A DNA stretch of 64,000 nt from Pseudodesulfovibrio thermohalotolerans. GTDB taxonomy: Bacteria; Desulfobacterota; Desulfovibrionia; Desulfovibrionales; Desulfovibrionaceae. Both the position numbers and the translations under genes were made by a program. The stretch spans positions 1,096,001-1,160,000 of the forward strand of contig NZ_CP120635.1 of NCBI RefSeq assembly GCF_021353295.2, written 5' to 3'. Positions 7,527 through 15,301 of this stretch are shown piece after piece. Within the stretch, counting starts at the first letter, position 1. Every line of letters starts with the position of its first letter. The notes under the pieces were generated by a model. That model was not told the DNA's origin. It saw only the letters and a program-made list of their open reading frames with translations, and did not search any database.

Positions 7527-9488
7527 TTATCGGCCGGCCACGGCGTTGCGGCCCGCTTTTTTGGCCTCGTACAACGCTTCGTCGGCCCGTTTGAGCAAGT
7601 CCTTGATGGAATCCTCACCATTCAGGGCCGCGACCCCGATGGATACGGTGACGGTCAGGTCTCCGGCTTCGGACGGAATGACCATGGCCTCGGCCATGGC
7701 CCGGATGCGTTCGGCCACCGCCATGGCCTGTTCGGCGTCGGTCTCCACCAGCAGGGCGGCGAATTCCTCTCCACCCAGCCGGGCGAAGACGTCGTTTTGC
7801 CTGAAGTCGGCCCGGCAGCGCAGGGCGAAGGCGCGCAGGACCTCGTCGCCCACGGCGTGTCCGTAGGTGTCGTTGATTTCCTTGAAGTAGTCGAGATCGC
7901 ACATGAGCACGGACAGCGGGTGGGAGAATCTCCGCGCGCGGGCCAACTCGTTCTTGGCGCGATGGAAAAAGGCGTGGCGGTTGTACGATCCGGTCAATTG
8001 ATCGCGGGTGGCCATGCGTTGCAGCCGGGCTTCGAGCCGCCGCTTGTCGGTCACGTCGTGGACGATGGAGTAGTGGAGCTGGCGGCGTCCCAGCGAGACG
8101 GGGCCCGTGAAGACCTCGACGTGTCGGCGGGTGCCGTCCTTGAGGGTGTGCACGTGCTTGAAGTAATTTCTGCGCTCTTTCGCGGCTTCCTTCAGTTCAA
8201 GGTACACCTGGGCGTCGGTCATGCAGTCCACTTCCCGCATCGTCATGGTGGTCATTTCCTCGTTTGAGTAGCCGTAGAAACGGCAGGCGGCCGGGTTGGC
8301 GAACTGGATGGACAGGTCCAGGGGGTCGTGCAGTATCATGGCCGCCTTGTTCTCTTCGAAAAAGGCGCGGTACAACTCGTCCCGTTCTTCCATGGCCCTC
8401 TCGGCTGCCACCTGGTCGGTGATGTCCTGGAGGATGCCGTTGAAGGTGCTGTCCGGGTTCAGCCGTCCGGACAGTTCCGTCCAGATGATCCCGCCGTCCA
8501 CTTTGCGCAGCCGGGTCCTGAAGCGGGAGATTTCGCCATGCTCGCGCAGTGTCGTCCATAGCCTGACCCGGTCGTCGGGATTGATGTAGTGGGACAACAC
8601 GTCGATCTTCGGCAGCGTGTCGAGAGACTCGTAGCCCAGTATGTCGGCCATGGTTCTGTTGGCCTCCAGGATAATACCGTTGGAGTTGGTCATGTAGATG
8701 CCGACCAGCGCGTTTTCAAAGAGCTGGCGGTACCGTTGCTCGCTATCCGCCAGGACCGCGTCCCTGTCGGCCAGCCGGCCGAGCATGTCGTTGTGAGCCT
8801 GGATGACCTCGCCGATCTCGTCGTCGCTTCGCCACTCGGCTTCGGTCGGGCGGCCGGTCTCTGCCGTGGTGCGGATGGAGTCCCGCAGGACTTTGAGTGG
8901 ACGGTTCACGGTTTTGTTGAAGACGTAGGCCGCCACAGCCAGAGTGAATAATATGATGAACGTGATCAGGCCCATATGCCGCAGAAGGTCCAGCTTGAGA
9001 CGTTCCTCGGCAAAGGCGTGGGTGTAGTGGATGGCCAGCCTGCCCATGTCGGTACGGCTTCCGTCGGGCTGGCGGCGGTAGATGTCGCGCCATACGGTCA
9101 GTATGCCGTCGACGTGGTCGGACGGCGTTAGCCCGTATGAAAGGAAAAGCTTGCCGTCCTCGTCGTAAATCTCGGCCCCGAGCATGGCGGAATGGCTTGA
9201 TATGGAGGCCAGGGCGCTGACCATCTCCTCGGTCTGGTAGTTCCAGAGGAGACCGTCCAGGACGCGGCAGGTGACAGTGGCGAAGACGCCGACGTCGGTA
9301 TCGATTTCGGCCAGAAGGTCCCGCCGGGTGAAATGCCATGTGAGAAGCATGAGTAGCAGGGCGGCCGCGAGCAGGAGGGGCAGGGTGCGGAACAGGACCT
9401 TGAAGATCAAGGACCTTGCGCCGCCCTCTTCCAAAGGCCTGCGTTCGGGACTCCTGCCTTTTTCTGTTCCTCTGTTATCGGTGGTCAT
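7527..9488 (-). CDS. Membrane-bound PAS/GGDEF diguanylate cyclase
   Basis: 653 aa. Order of parts: cytoplasmic start, membrane segment about 33-50, periplasmic sensor region to about 170, second membrane segment about 173-192, HAMP region, two PAS domains (about 250-365 and 370-485), and a C-terminal GGDEF domain. The active site reads GGEEF, so cyclase activity (2 GTP to cyclic di-GMP) is expected. An RQND I-site lies exactly five residues upstream, which predicts product inhibition. No EAL domain is present. The periplasmic ligand is unknown. No partner gene is adjacent, so the signal cannot be inferred from context. Confidence 0.93.
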   Translation of the reverse strand: MTTDNRGTEKGRSPERRPLEEGGARSLIFKVLFRTLPLLLAAALLLMLLTWHFTRRDLLAEIDTDVGVFATVTCRVLDGLLWNYQTEEMVSALASISSHSAMLGAEIYDEDGKLFLSYGLTPSDHVDGILTVWRDIYRRQPDGSRTDMGRLAIHYTHAFAEERLKLDLLRHMGLITFIILFTLAVAAYVFNKTVNRPLKVLRDSIRTTAETGRPTEAEWRSDDEIGEVIQAHNDMLGRLADRDAVLADSEQRYRQLFENALVGIYMTNSNGIILEANRTMADILGYESLDTLPKIDVLSHYINPDDRVRLWTTLREHGEISRFRTRLRKVDGGIIWTELSGRLNPDSTFNGILQDITDQVAAERAMEERDELYRAFFEENKAAMILHDPLDLSIQFANPAACRFYGYSNEEMTTMTMREVDCMTDAQVYLELKEAAKERRNYFKHVHTLKDGTRRHVEVFTGPVSLGRRQLHYSIVHDVTDKRRLEARLQRMATRDQLTGSYNRHAFFHRAKNELARARRFSHPLSVLMCDLDYFKEINDTYGHAVGDEVLRAFALRCRADFRQNDVFARLGGEEFAALLVETDAEQAMAVAERIRAMAEAMVIPSEAGDLTVTVSIGVAALNGEDSIKDLLKRADEALYEAKKAGRNAVAGR

Positions 9489-10222
9489 TGGACGGACGCT
9501 CTCCTCAAGCCGACTTGGTTCCCACGCCGTGGGTTTTTCGGCACATGCCGTGGGGCCGTCTCTTCCCGGCGTCGGTCGTTACCAAGGCCCTCCGACATCC
9601 GGGAAGGCTGGTTTTCATGGGGCGGCGGCGGTGGTCGCGGCCCGGCGACTTTGCGACATTCGGGGTGCTGGGCGAGCAAGTCTCCGGTGCGGAGGCTTTC
9701 TTGTCCGAGGGAAAGAAAGAAGGATCAATGAGAACGGCCAAGCGGAAGACCTCCCGAAGGGTCGAGGGTTAGTCTCCTATTCTTAGCTGAATATTATCCT
9801 TAGTGGAAGAATGCATTCAATTATAGATTGTGCGCAGAATTCGTCGGCTCATGCAGGGGCGGTTCGGTCCGACCTTTCAGCCTGGACGGCTTTTCAATCG
9901 GGTTTCATCGGCCAATGGTCCTGTTCAGGGTATCCTGTGATTTTTGTCACGTGTTCTTGTCAAGGCCCTAGTTTGCCGATTCGCTTGAAAGTTTTTTGAA
10001 GTTGCCTATTGATTTTGTTTGTAAACCGCGATACGACTTTGTTAATTAATTTTTCCAGGGGGTTATAGCACGAACTTGGAAAAAGAATGCGAATCGTGTC
10101 ACGCATATGTAATTCGTGACAAGGAGATGGCTTAGGTGCGAGTTCGGGCGTGTGCCCGACGGTTATGCTGGGAATAACGGTGTTCTCTTCATAACAGACT
10201 CATTTTATTACGGAGGTGTTCT
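9489..10222. other. 734-base non-coding region upstream of hynBA
   Basis: No ORF here looks coding. It must hold the start signals of the diguanylate cyclase gene (left) and of hynBA (right). The right half is clearly AT-richer, about 9960-10080. It contains a CRP/FNR-type palindrome at 9936-9951, an inverted repeat GTCACG-N11-CGTGAC at 10099-10121, and a small hairpin TCGGGC-GTGT-GCCCGA at about 10147-10162. I could not identify a convincing -10/-35 or -24/-12 promoter. Confidence 0.5.
9936..9951. promoter_or_regulatory. Candidate CRP/FNR-family (HcpR-like) operator upstream of hynB
   Basis: TGTGA-N6-TCACG, differing in one base from the TGTGA-N6-TCACA palindrome bound by CRP-family proteins; the known Desulfovibrio HcpR motif has the same core. 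It is 272 bases upstream of the hynB ATG. Assignment to the hydrogenase operon is inference from position. Confidence 0.4.
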
Positions 10223-11209
10223 ATGAAATTTTCCGTAGGTCATGGCAAGGAAGGAGCCGTGGAACGGCTGGAAAAACGCGGCGTTTCCCGTCGTGATTTC
10301 ATGAAGTTCTGCGGAACCGTGGCCGCAGTGATGGGCATGGGGCCTGCTTTCGCCCCGAGAATTGCGGAAGCCCTCACGGCAGACAACAGGCCCAACGTGG
10401 TCTGGCTGCACAACGCCGAATGTACCGGTTGTTCCGAATCCATCCTGAGGACCGTCGAGCCTTACATCGATGCCCTCATCCTGGATTACATTTCGCTGAA
10501 CTACCATGAGACCATCATGGCCGCCGCGGGTCACGCCGCAGAGAAGGCCCTGTGGGATACGGTCAACGCCGGCAACTTCGTCGCCGTCATCGAGGGCGGC
10601 GTACCCACCGCTCCGGCCGGTACCGCCAATGAGGCCGGTGCTCACGGCAAGGTCGGCGGACACACCATGCTGGAGACCACCACCAAGGTAGTCAACGCGG
10701 CCGCCGCAACCATCACGTACGGCACCTGCGCCTCCTATGGCGGCGTGCAAAAAGCCGCTCCGAACCCGACTGCCGCCAAGGGCGTTGGCGAGCTGTTCCC
10801 CGGCAAGGCCATCATCAACGTGCCCGGCTGCCCGCCGAACCCGTTCTCCCTGGTCGGCACCATCGTGCACTTCCTCACCAAGGGCATCCCCGAGCTCGAC
10901 GACGTCGGGCGTCCGATCCCCTTCTACGGCGAGACCGTTCACGACAACTGCCCGAGGCAGGAGCACTTCGACATGGACGAATTTGCACCTTCCTTCGGTT
11001 CCGAAGAGGCTCGCAAGGGCTGGTGTCTGCGTAAACTCGGTTGTCGTGGTCCCGAGACCTTCAACAACTGCCCCACGGTCAAGTTCAACCAGTACAACTG
11101 GCCTGTTCAGGCCGGTCATCCCTGCATCGGCTGCTCCCAGCCCGATTTCTGGGATGGAGCCGATTGGGACGGCGAAACCTTCATGTACGCCGATCTGACC
11201 GATCTTTAG
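10223..11209 (+). CDS. hynB: Periplasmic [NiFe] hydrogenase small subunit HynB
   Basis: 328 aa. A Tat signal (SRRDFMKF followed by a hydrophobic stretch ending near AEA) exports the folded heterodimer. Iron-sulfur ligands are visible: CTGC and GTCASYGG plus VPGCPPNP for the proximal cluster; a histidine with CPRQ, GWC and GCRG for the distal cluster; NNCP and PCIGC for the medial cluster. A proline in YNWPVQ occupies the fourth medial position, so a [3Fe-4S] medial cluster is expected, as in standard [NiFe] and not [NiFeSe] enzymes. It oxidises or forms H2 in the periplasm, probably with type I cytochrome c3. A strong site (CGGAGGTG) precedes the ATG. It is followed after 67 bases by hynA. 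Confidence 0.97.
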   Translation: MKFSVGHGKEGAVERLEKRGVSRRDFMKFCGTVAAVMGMGPAFAPRIAEALTADNRPNVVWLHNAECTGCSESILRTVEPYIDALILDYISLNYHETIMAAAGHAAEKALWDTVNAGNFVAVIEGGVPTAPAGTANEAGAHGKVGGHTMLETTTKVVNAAAATITYGTCASYGGVQKAAPNPTAAKGVGELFPGKAIINVPGCPPNPFSLVGTIVHFLTKGIPELDDVGRPIPFYGETVHDNCPRQEHFDMDEFAPSFGSEEARKGWCLRKLGCRGPETFNNCPTVKFNQYNWPVQAGHPCIGCSQPDFWDGADWDGETFMYADLTDL

Positions 11210-11276
11210 TCGGTCGTCCGTACGGGTTTCGTTCAACTAACGCAGACAGAATCAGAATTCTCAAGGAGGATACAAT

Positions 11277-12995
11277 ATGTCCGGTTGCTCCCCTAAAGCC
11301 GCCCCGATGGCGCACGGGAAACACGATGTCGTAGTTGATCCGGTCACCAGGATCGAGGGTCACCTGCGCATTGAAGCCGTGGTCGAAGATGGCAAGATCG
11401 TAGATGTCCGCAGCAGCTCCCAGCTGTTCCGCGGTCTGGAGATCATCCTCAAGGGTCGTGATCCCCGCGATGCCCAGCACTTCACCCAGCGTTCCTGCGG
11501 CGTCTGCACCTATACTCATGCACTCGCTTCCATCCGCTGTGTCGACAACGCCGTTGGCGTGGACAAGGAACTGCCCCACAACGCCACCATCATCCGTAAC
11601 CTGGTGATGGCCGCGCAGTTCATGCATGACCACATCGTGCACTTCTATCACCTTCATGCCCTGGACTTCGTTGACGTGGCCGGCTGCCTGTCCGCCGACG
11701 TCAACAAGACCGCTGAAATCGCCGTCGCCGTCGCCAAGACCGTGCGTCCGAATCCGAAGATCGTCTCCTCCAAGGAAGACCTTCAGAAGACCAAAGACAC
11801 CGTCAAGGGCATCGTCGAGTCCGGCCGCCTGGGCATCTTCACTAACGCTTACTTCCTCGGCGGCCACCCGGCTTACGTTCTGCCGCCCGAGGTCAACCTG
11901 CTTGCCACCAACCACTACCTGAACGCCCTGCACCTGCAGGTCAAGGCCGCTCGCGCCATGGCAGTGTTCGGTGCCAAGAACCCGCACACCCAGTTCACCG
12001 TCATGGGCGGCGTAACCTGTTACGAAGCCCTGAGCGACAAGTACATCAATGACTTCCTGGCCTTGTACGCGGACATCAAGGACTTCATCCTTGACTGCTA
12101 CATCCCGGACCTCATTGCCGTGGCCAGCTACTACAAGGATTGGGCTTCCATCGGCGGCACCACCAACTTCATGAGCTTCGGCGAATACCCGGCTCAGGGC
12201 GGCGAAGCCGATCTGAACTCCCGGTACGTCAAGCCCGGTGTCATCTTCGACCGCAACATCACGAACGTGATGGCCTTCGATCCCACCAAGGTCGAGGAGC
12301 ATGTCAAGCACTCCTGGTACAAGGACGACACTCCGAAGCATCCCTACGCCGGTGTCACCGATCCCATGTACACCAGCCTGGACGACAAGACCAAGTACTC
12401 CTGGATGAAGGCTCCCCGTTACGACGGCCGCGCCACCGAAGTCGGTCCTTTGGCCACCTGTTTGGTCAACTACGGCCTGGGTCATCCCGAGTTCGTCAAG
12501 TACGTCAACTTCGTCCTCGGCAAACTGGAAGTCGGCCCCGAGGCCCTGTTCTCCACCCTGGGCCGCACCGGCGCCCGTGGTATCGAGTGCCTCATCACCT
12601 GCCTGAAGACCGAAGACATGGTCAACGATCTGAAGGAAAACATCGCCAAGGGCAACCTCGACATCTGCAAGGATTGGGATATGCCCGCCGAAGCGCAGGG
12701 CGTTGGCTTCGTCAACGCTCCCCGTGGCGCTCTGAGCCACTGGATGAGCATCAAGGGCGGCAAGATCGACAACTTCCAGCTCGTGGTCCCGTCCACCTGG
12801 AACCTCGGTCCCCGCTGCGACATGAACGTGCCCGGCCCCACTGAAGAGGCTCTGCTGGACAACACCCCGATCGCCGATCCGGAACGCCCGGTCGAGATCC
12901 TGCGTACCGTCCACTCCTATGACCCCTGCATCGCCTGCGGCGTGCACGTCATCGACAACAAGACCGGTAACGTCAAAAAGTTCCGCGTCCTGTAA
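11277..12995 (+). CDS. hynA: Periplasmic [NiFe] hydrogenase large subunit HynA
   Basis: 572 aa. The Ni-Fe active-site cysteines are the N-terminal pair RSCGVC (C74, C77) and the C-terminal pair DPCIAC (C551, C554). All four are cysteine codons with no in-frame TGA, so this is not a selenoenzyme. The C-terminus carries GVHV followed by a 15-residue tail, removed after His557 by the HynD-type protease once nickel is inserted. It is exported with HynB through the HynB Tat signal and lacks its own signal. An AAGGAGG site lies 6 bases before the ATG. A terminator directly follows, so hynBA looks like a two-gene unit. Confidence 0.97.
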   Translation: MSGCSPKAAPMAHGKHDVVVDPVTRIEGHLRIEAVVEDGKIVDVRSSSQLFRGLEIILKGRDPRDAQHFTQRSCGVCTYTHALASIRCVDNAVGVDKELPHNATIIRNLVMAAQFMHDHIVHFYHLHALDFVDVAGCLSADVNKTAEIAVAVAKTVRPNPKIVSSKEDLQKTKDTVKGIVESGRLGIFTNAYFLGGHPAYVLPPEVNLLATNHYLNALHLQVKAARAMAVFGAKNPHTQFTVMGGVTCYEALSDKYINDFLALYADIKDFILDCYIPDLIAVASYYKDWASIGGTTNFMSFGEYPAQGGEADLNSRYVKPGVIFDRNITNVMAFDPTKVEEHVKHSWYKDDTPKHPYAGVTDPMYTSLDDKTKYSWMKAPRYDGRATEVGPLATCLVNYGLGHPEFVKYVNFVLGKLEVGPEALFSTLGRTGARGIECLITCLKTEDMVNDLKENIAKGNLDICKDWDMPAEAQGVGFVNAPRGALSHWMSIKGGKIDNFQLVVPSTWNLGPRCDMNVPGPTEEALLDNTPIADPERPVEILRTVHSYDPCIACGVHVIDNKTGNVKKFRVL

Positions 12996-13024
12996 TTGCA
13001 CAGGCGCGAACGCGCGAAAGTCAT

Positions 13025-13056
13025 GGGGCTCGGCATTTGCCGGGCCCCTTTCTTTT
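13025..13056 (+). terminator. Intrinsic terminator of hynBA
   Basis: Stem GGGGCTCGGC (13025-13034) with GCCGGGCCCC (13039-13048), loop ATTT, one mismatch, followed by TTTCTTTT. It lies 30 bases after the hynA stop. Confidence 0.85.
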
Positions 13057-13446
13057 GGCGTTCATTTCTTCGGTGTTCATTTCATAGGGGGGACAGTTCG
13101 TGGGTGTGAGCGGGCCGTTCCTCCCGCGATACGATTGCCACTTGCACAACCGAATTATACACCCGCTCACCGACCGGTCTGTTTGTCCGCGTTCGATGCT
13201 TTTGACAAAGCTTGATGCGTCGGAAGAGCGAAAGAGGCCTGGAGTGAAGCGCGCAACCAGTTGAATATTTGACAAGAAAATGAAGACGGTTTGCCCTTGC
13301 AGTGCGTCAGGACGACGTTGGGACGGGGTTGCTTGGCGTAGCCGGTCGGCCGCTTTCGAAGGCTTCGGGGATCACGAATCAGTGAGAGTTTCGGGCAGGT
13401 GTGCAGATGTTTGACCTTTTATGTGTTGTTGGCTACGCAGTCGGGT
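13057..13446. other. 390-base region without a recognisable gene
   Basis: No convincing coding frame. A perfect 9-bp inverted repeat GTGAGCGGG (13106-13114) and CCCGCTCAC (13162-13170) encloses 47 bases, and could be a structured RNA or a regulatory loop. Nothing else was recognised. Confidence 0.35.
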
Positions 13447-13953
13447 ATGCGTGAAATGGAAAAACTCGGAATGCTCAAGCGGGGAGCTCGATACGTGCAA
13501 GCCGCTCCGTGGCCGTACATGACCGGACTCGGTGCGTTGCTTTTGGCCCTCGGACTCAAGGGGGCCGGTGTTTCGCAGTGGGCCTCGGGCAACGCGTCTT
13601 TGGCCGGGGCGTTTTGCTGGTGGGGCGTGTGCTGGTTCGTGGTCGCGTTCTTCGCCATGGCGGACGGCGTGTCCCGGCACCGGGAGTACCGGCGCATCAA
13701 GGCCATGTTTCTCAAGTACGGATTCAGCGAACGCATCCTCAAGCCCCTGGCCGGGTCCCGCTGTCAGCGGGACGCCGCGCTGCACGCAGCCCGCGAAACC
13801 GGCCACCTGGACAGCGCCCGTGCCTATTTTCACGACCTCGGCTATCGCTGGTACCACATCCTTCCGGACCTCGTGATCCGCAACCCCTTGGCCTTTGCCA
13901 GCCCCACCTTCATCCGCACTTCGTTCTTGCCCGGCAAGAAAGAGCGAATCTAG
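13447..13953 (+). CDS. Hypothetical membrane protein
   Basis: 168 aa from the ATG at 13447; the ATG at 13456 is an alternative, and neither has a strong ribosome site. Two hydrophobic segments (about residues 22-40 and 50-70) are followed by a soluble C-terminal half with a tract KPLAGSRCQRDAALHAARETGH. Not recognised as a characterised family. It lies between hynBA and a broken SMR gene, 21 bases upstream of the latter, and is likely cotranscribed with it. Codon use resembles its neighbours. A link to hydrogenase is possible only from position. Confidence 0.65.
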   Translation: MREMEKLGMLKRGARYVQAAPWPYMTGLGALLLALGLKGAGVSQWASGNASLAGAFCWWGVCWFVVAFFAMADGVSRHREYRRIKAMFLKYGFSERILKPLAGSRCQRDAALHAARETGHLDSARAYFHDLGYRWYHILPDLVIRNPLAFASPTFIRTSFLPGKKERI

Positions 13954-13974
13954 ATCGGCACAACTATCGGAGGT

Positions 13975-14297
13975 ATGGTGGGATACGTTTATTTTGCCCT
14001 GGCCATTGTCTGTGAAGTCATCGGCGCCACGGCGCTTCAGGTGAGCGATGGTTTTTCCCGCATCGGTCCGAGCCTGCTGGTGGTTGGCTACGGGCTGGAC
14101 TTTTTCCTGCTCGGCCTGATGCTTCGAACCATTCCCATGGGTGTCCCATCTGGGCAGGGCTTGGCATTGTGCTCATCGGCCTGGCCGGGGTGGTCGTGTA
14201 TAAGCAGCCGTTGGATTTTCCGGCGATCCTCGGCATGGCCCTTATCGTGGGCGGCGTGGCGGTCATAAATCTGTTCTCCGACAGCGTGGCCCATTGA
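13975..14297 (+). pseudogene. Broken SMR-family (EmrE-like) drug efflux transporter
   Basis: The first frame reads MVGYVYFALAIVCEVIGATA and continues as a normal small multidrug resistance protein through TIPMGV; the glutamate of the CEVIGA element is the family's proton/drug-binding residue. After GTC the frame is lost. The remaining part, IWAGLGIVLIG to INLFSDSVAH, is intact in another frame and ends at TGA 14295-14297. The expected junction GV-AYA-IW is missing 7 bases (about 14142-14146), in the family's most conserved turn. The untouched frame would instead give a 97-residue product with a foreign tail. Either a real pseudogene or a sequencing error. Start ATG at 13975 follows CGGAGG. 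Confidence 0.85.
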
Positions 14298-14318
14298 TTT
14301 GCGTTATTCGAAACAAGA

Positions 14319-14351
14319 AAAGGCCCGGAACACGGTGTGTTCCGGGCCTTT
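14319..14351. terminator. Bidirectional terminator between SMR pseudogene and hypC
   Basis: Perfect 15-bp stem AAAGGCCCGGAACAC (14319-14333) and GTGTTCCGGGCCTTT (14337-14351) with loop GGT. T-runs are available on both strands, serving the two converging units. Confidence 0.9.
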
Positions 14352-14371
14352 GTTATGGCTGATGGAAATGG

Positions 14372-14629
14372 CTAGAGCATTTCGTGCTGGTAGTTTTCGC
14401 CGCCAAGGAGATCGACCATGTCGCGGAGGATCTTGAGTGTTTCCTGCGCCTCCTTGGGGTCGAGCTTGCGCAGGGCGAAACCGGCGTGGATGATGATGTA
14501 GTCGCCGATGTTTGCTTCCTCGTCTAGGAGCATGATGGACGCCTGGACCGTGGTGTCGCCTTCGCCCACTTTGCAGGTGGCGACGCCGTCATTTATTTCA
14601 AGAATTTCTGCAGGAATCGCGAGGCACAT
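14372..14629 (-). CDS. hypC: HypC/HupF family hydrogenase maturation chaperone
   Basis: 85 aa. Starts MCLAIPAE; the Cys at position 2 is the invariant residue that carries the Fe(CN)2CO unit with HypD and contacts the large-subunit precursor. The GDYIIIHAGFALRKLD segment is also typical. It overlaps the end of the upstream protease gene by 32 bases, so translation is probably coupled. It converges on hynBA and presumably serves that enzyme; no hypD, hypE or hypAB is present in the window. Confidence 0.96.
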   Translation of the reverse strand: MCLAIPAEILEINDGVATCKVGEGDTTVQASIMLLDEEANIGDYIIIHAGFALRKLDPKEAQETLKILRDMVDLLGGENYQHEML

Positions 14630-15152
14630 AAATTTTCTCCGTTGCGGGGTTTTTGTCCGTCCGAAGGGTGTAGGAGCCGCCGGCGTTCTTCACTTCCTCA
14701 AGAACCAGGGCTTCCATCTGCGGAAGTCGCATTTCCAGTTCCGGGGACAGGGCGGCGGACATGTCCTTGAAGTTGACCGGCTCTATGCCGAAAAGAATGA
14801 CGTTGTCCGGCACGCTTCCGATAATGCTACACTGGGCCAGCGTGTCGAGCAAGTCGGTCTGGTGCATTGAGTTCTTGAAGGCGCACGCCTTGTTCAGGTC
14901 TTCGCCGAGGAGGCGGAAGATTTCGCCCGGCGTGCCGTCGTTGAGGACGATGTCCACAATGATGAGGTAGTCCGACTCCATGATCGGTCCCATGAGCTTG
15001 AGGCCCAGGGTGCCGCCGTCGAGCACGGTGACGTTGTCGGAAAACTCGTATTTCTGTTCGAGATCCTCGGCCACGCGGACGCCGAATCCCTCGTCGGTGA
15101 AGAGGATATTTCCGACGCCAAGGATGAGAATGCGTTTATCTTTTTCAGGCAT
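14598..15152 (-). CDS. hynD: Hydrogenase maturation endopeptidase (HyaD/HybD/HynD type)
   Basis: 184 aa from the ATG at 15152; a GTG at 15161 is an alternative start. ILILGVGNILFTDEGFGVR carries the glutamate, IIVDIV the aspartate and SMHQTD the histidine that coordinate the large-subunit nickel in HybD-type proteases. It cleaves the C-terminal tail of HynA after nickel loading, allowing cluster closure and export. The C-terminal 25 residues (after YTLRTDK) are an extension that is not conserved in the family and lies in the hypC overlap. Divided from hynBA by a membrane-protein gene and a broken SMR gene, and oriented against it. Confidence 0.94.
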   Translation of the reverse strand: MPEKDKRILILGVGNILFTDEGFGVRVAEDLEQKYEFSDNVTVLDGGTLGLKLMGPIMESDYLIIVDIVLNDGTPGEIFRLLGEDLNKACAFKNSMHQTDLLDTLAQCSIIGSVPDNVILFGIEPVNFKDMSAALSPELEMRLPQMEALVLEEVKNAGGSYTLRTDKNPATEKIYVPRDSCRNS

Positions 15153-15301
15153 GACTTTCACTTAGTAGAGAGCCAAGGTTTTCGCAAGGTCTAAAACGGA
15201 AAACCCTGACAGAAACGGATTAAAGTGCCTTTGGACGACCTCTTGCGCCGGACCGTCGGGCGGGCCTGCGCCGTCGCGCTTGGGCCCGCCCGGACGTCAA
15301 A

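Noticed and set aside
9416..9999. Small plus-strand ORFs upstream of hynB
   Set aside because: Residue composition (runs of Arg, Pro, Ser, Trp) is that of non-coding GC-rich DNA, and there are no ribosome sites.
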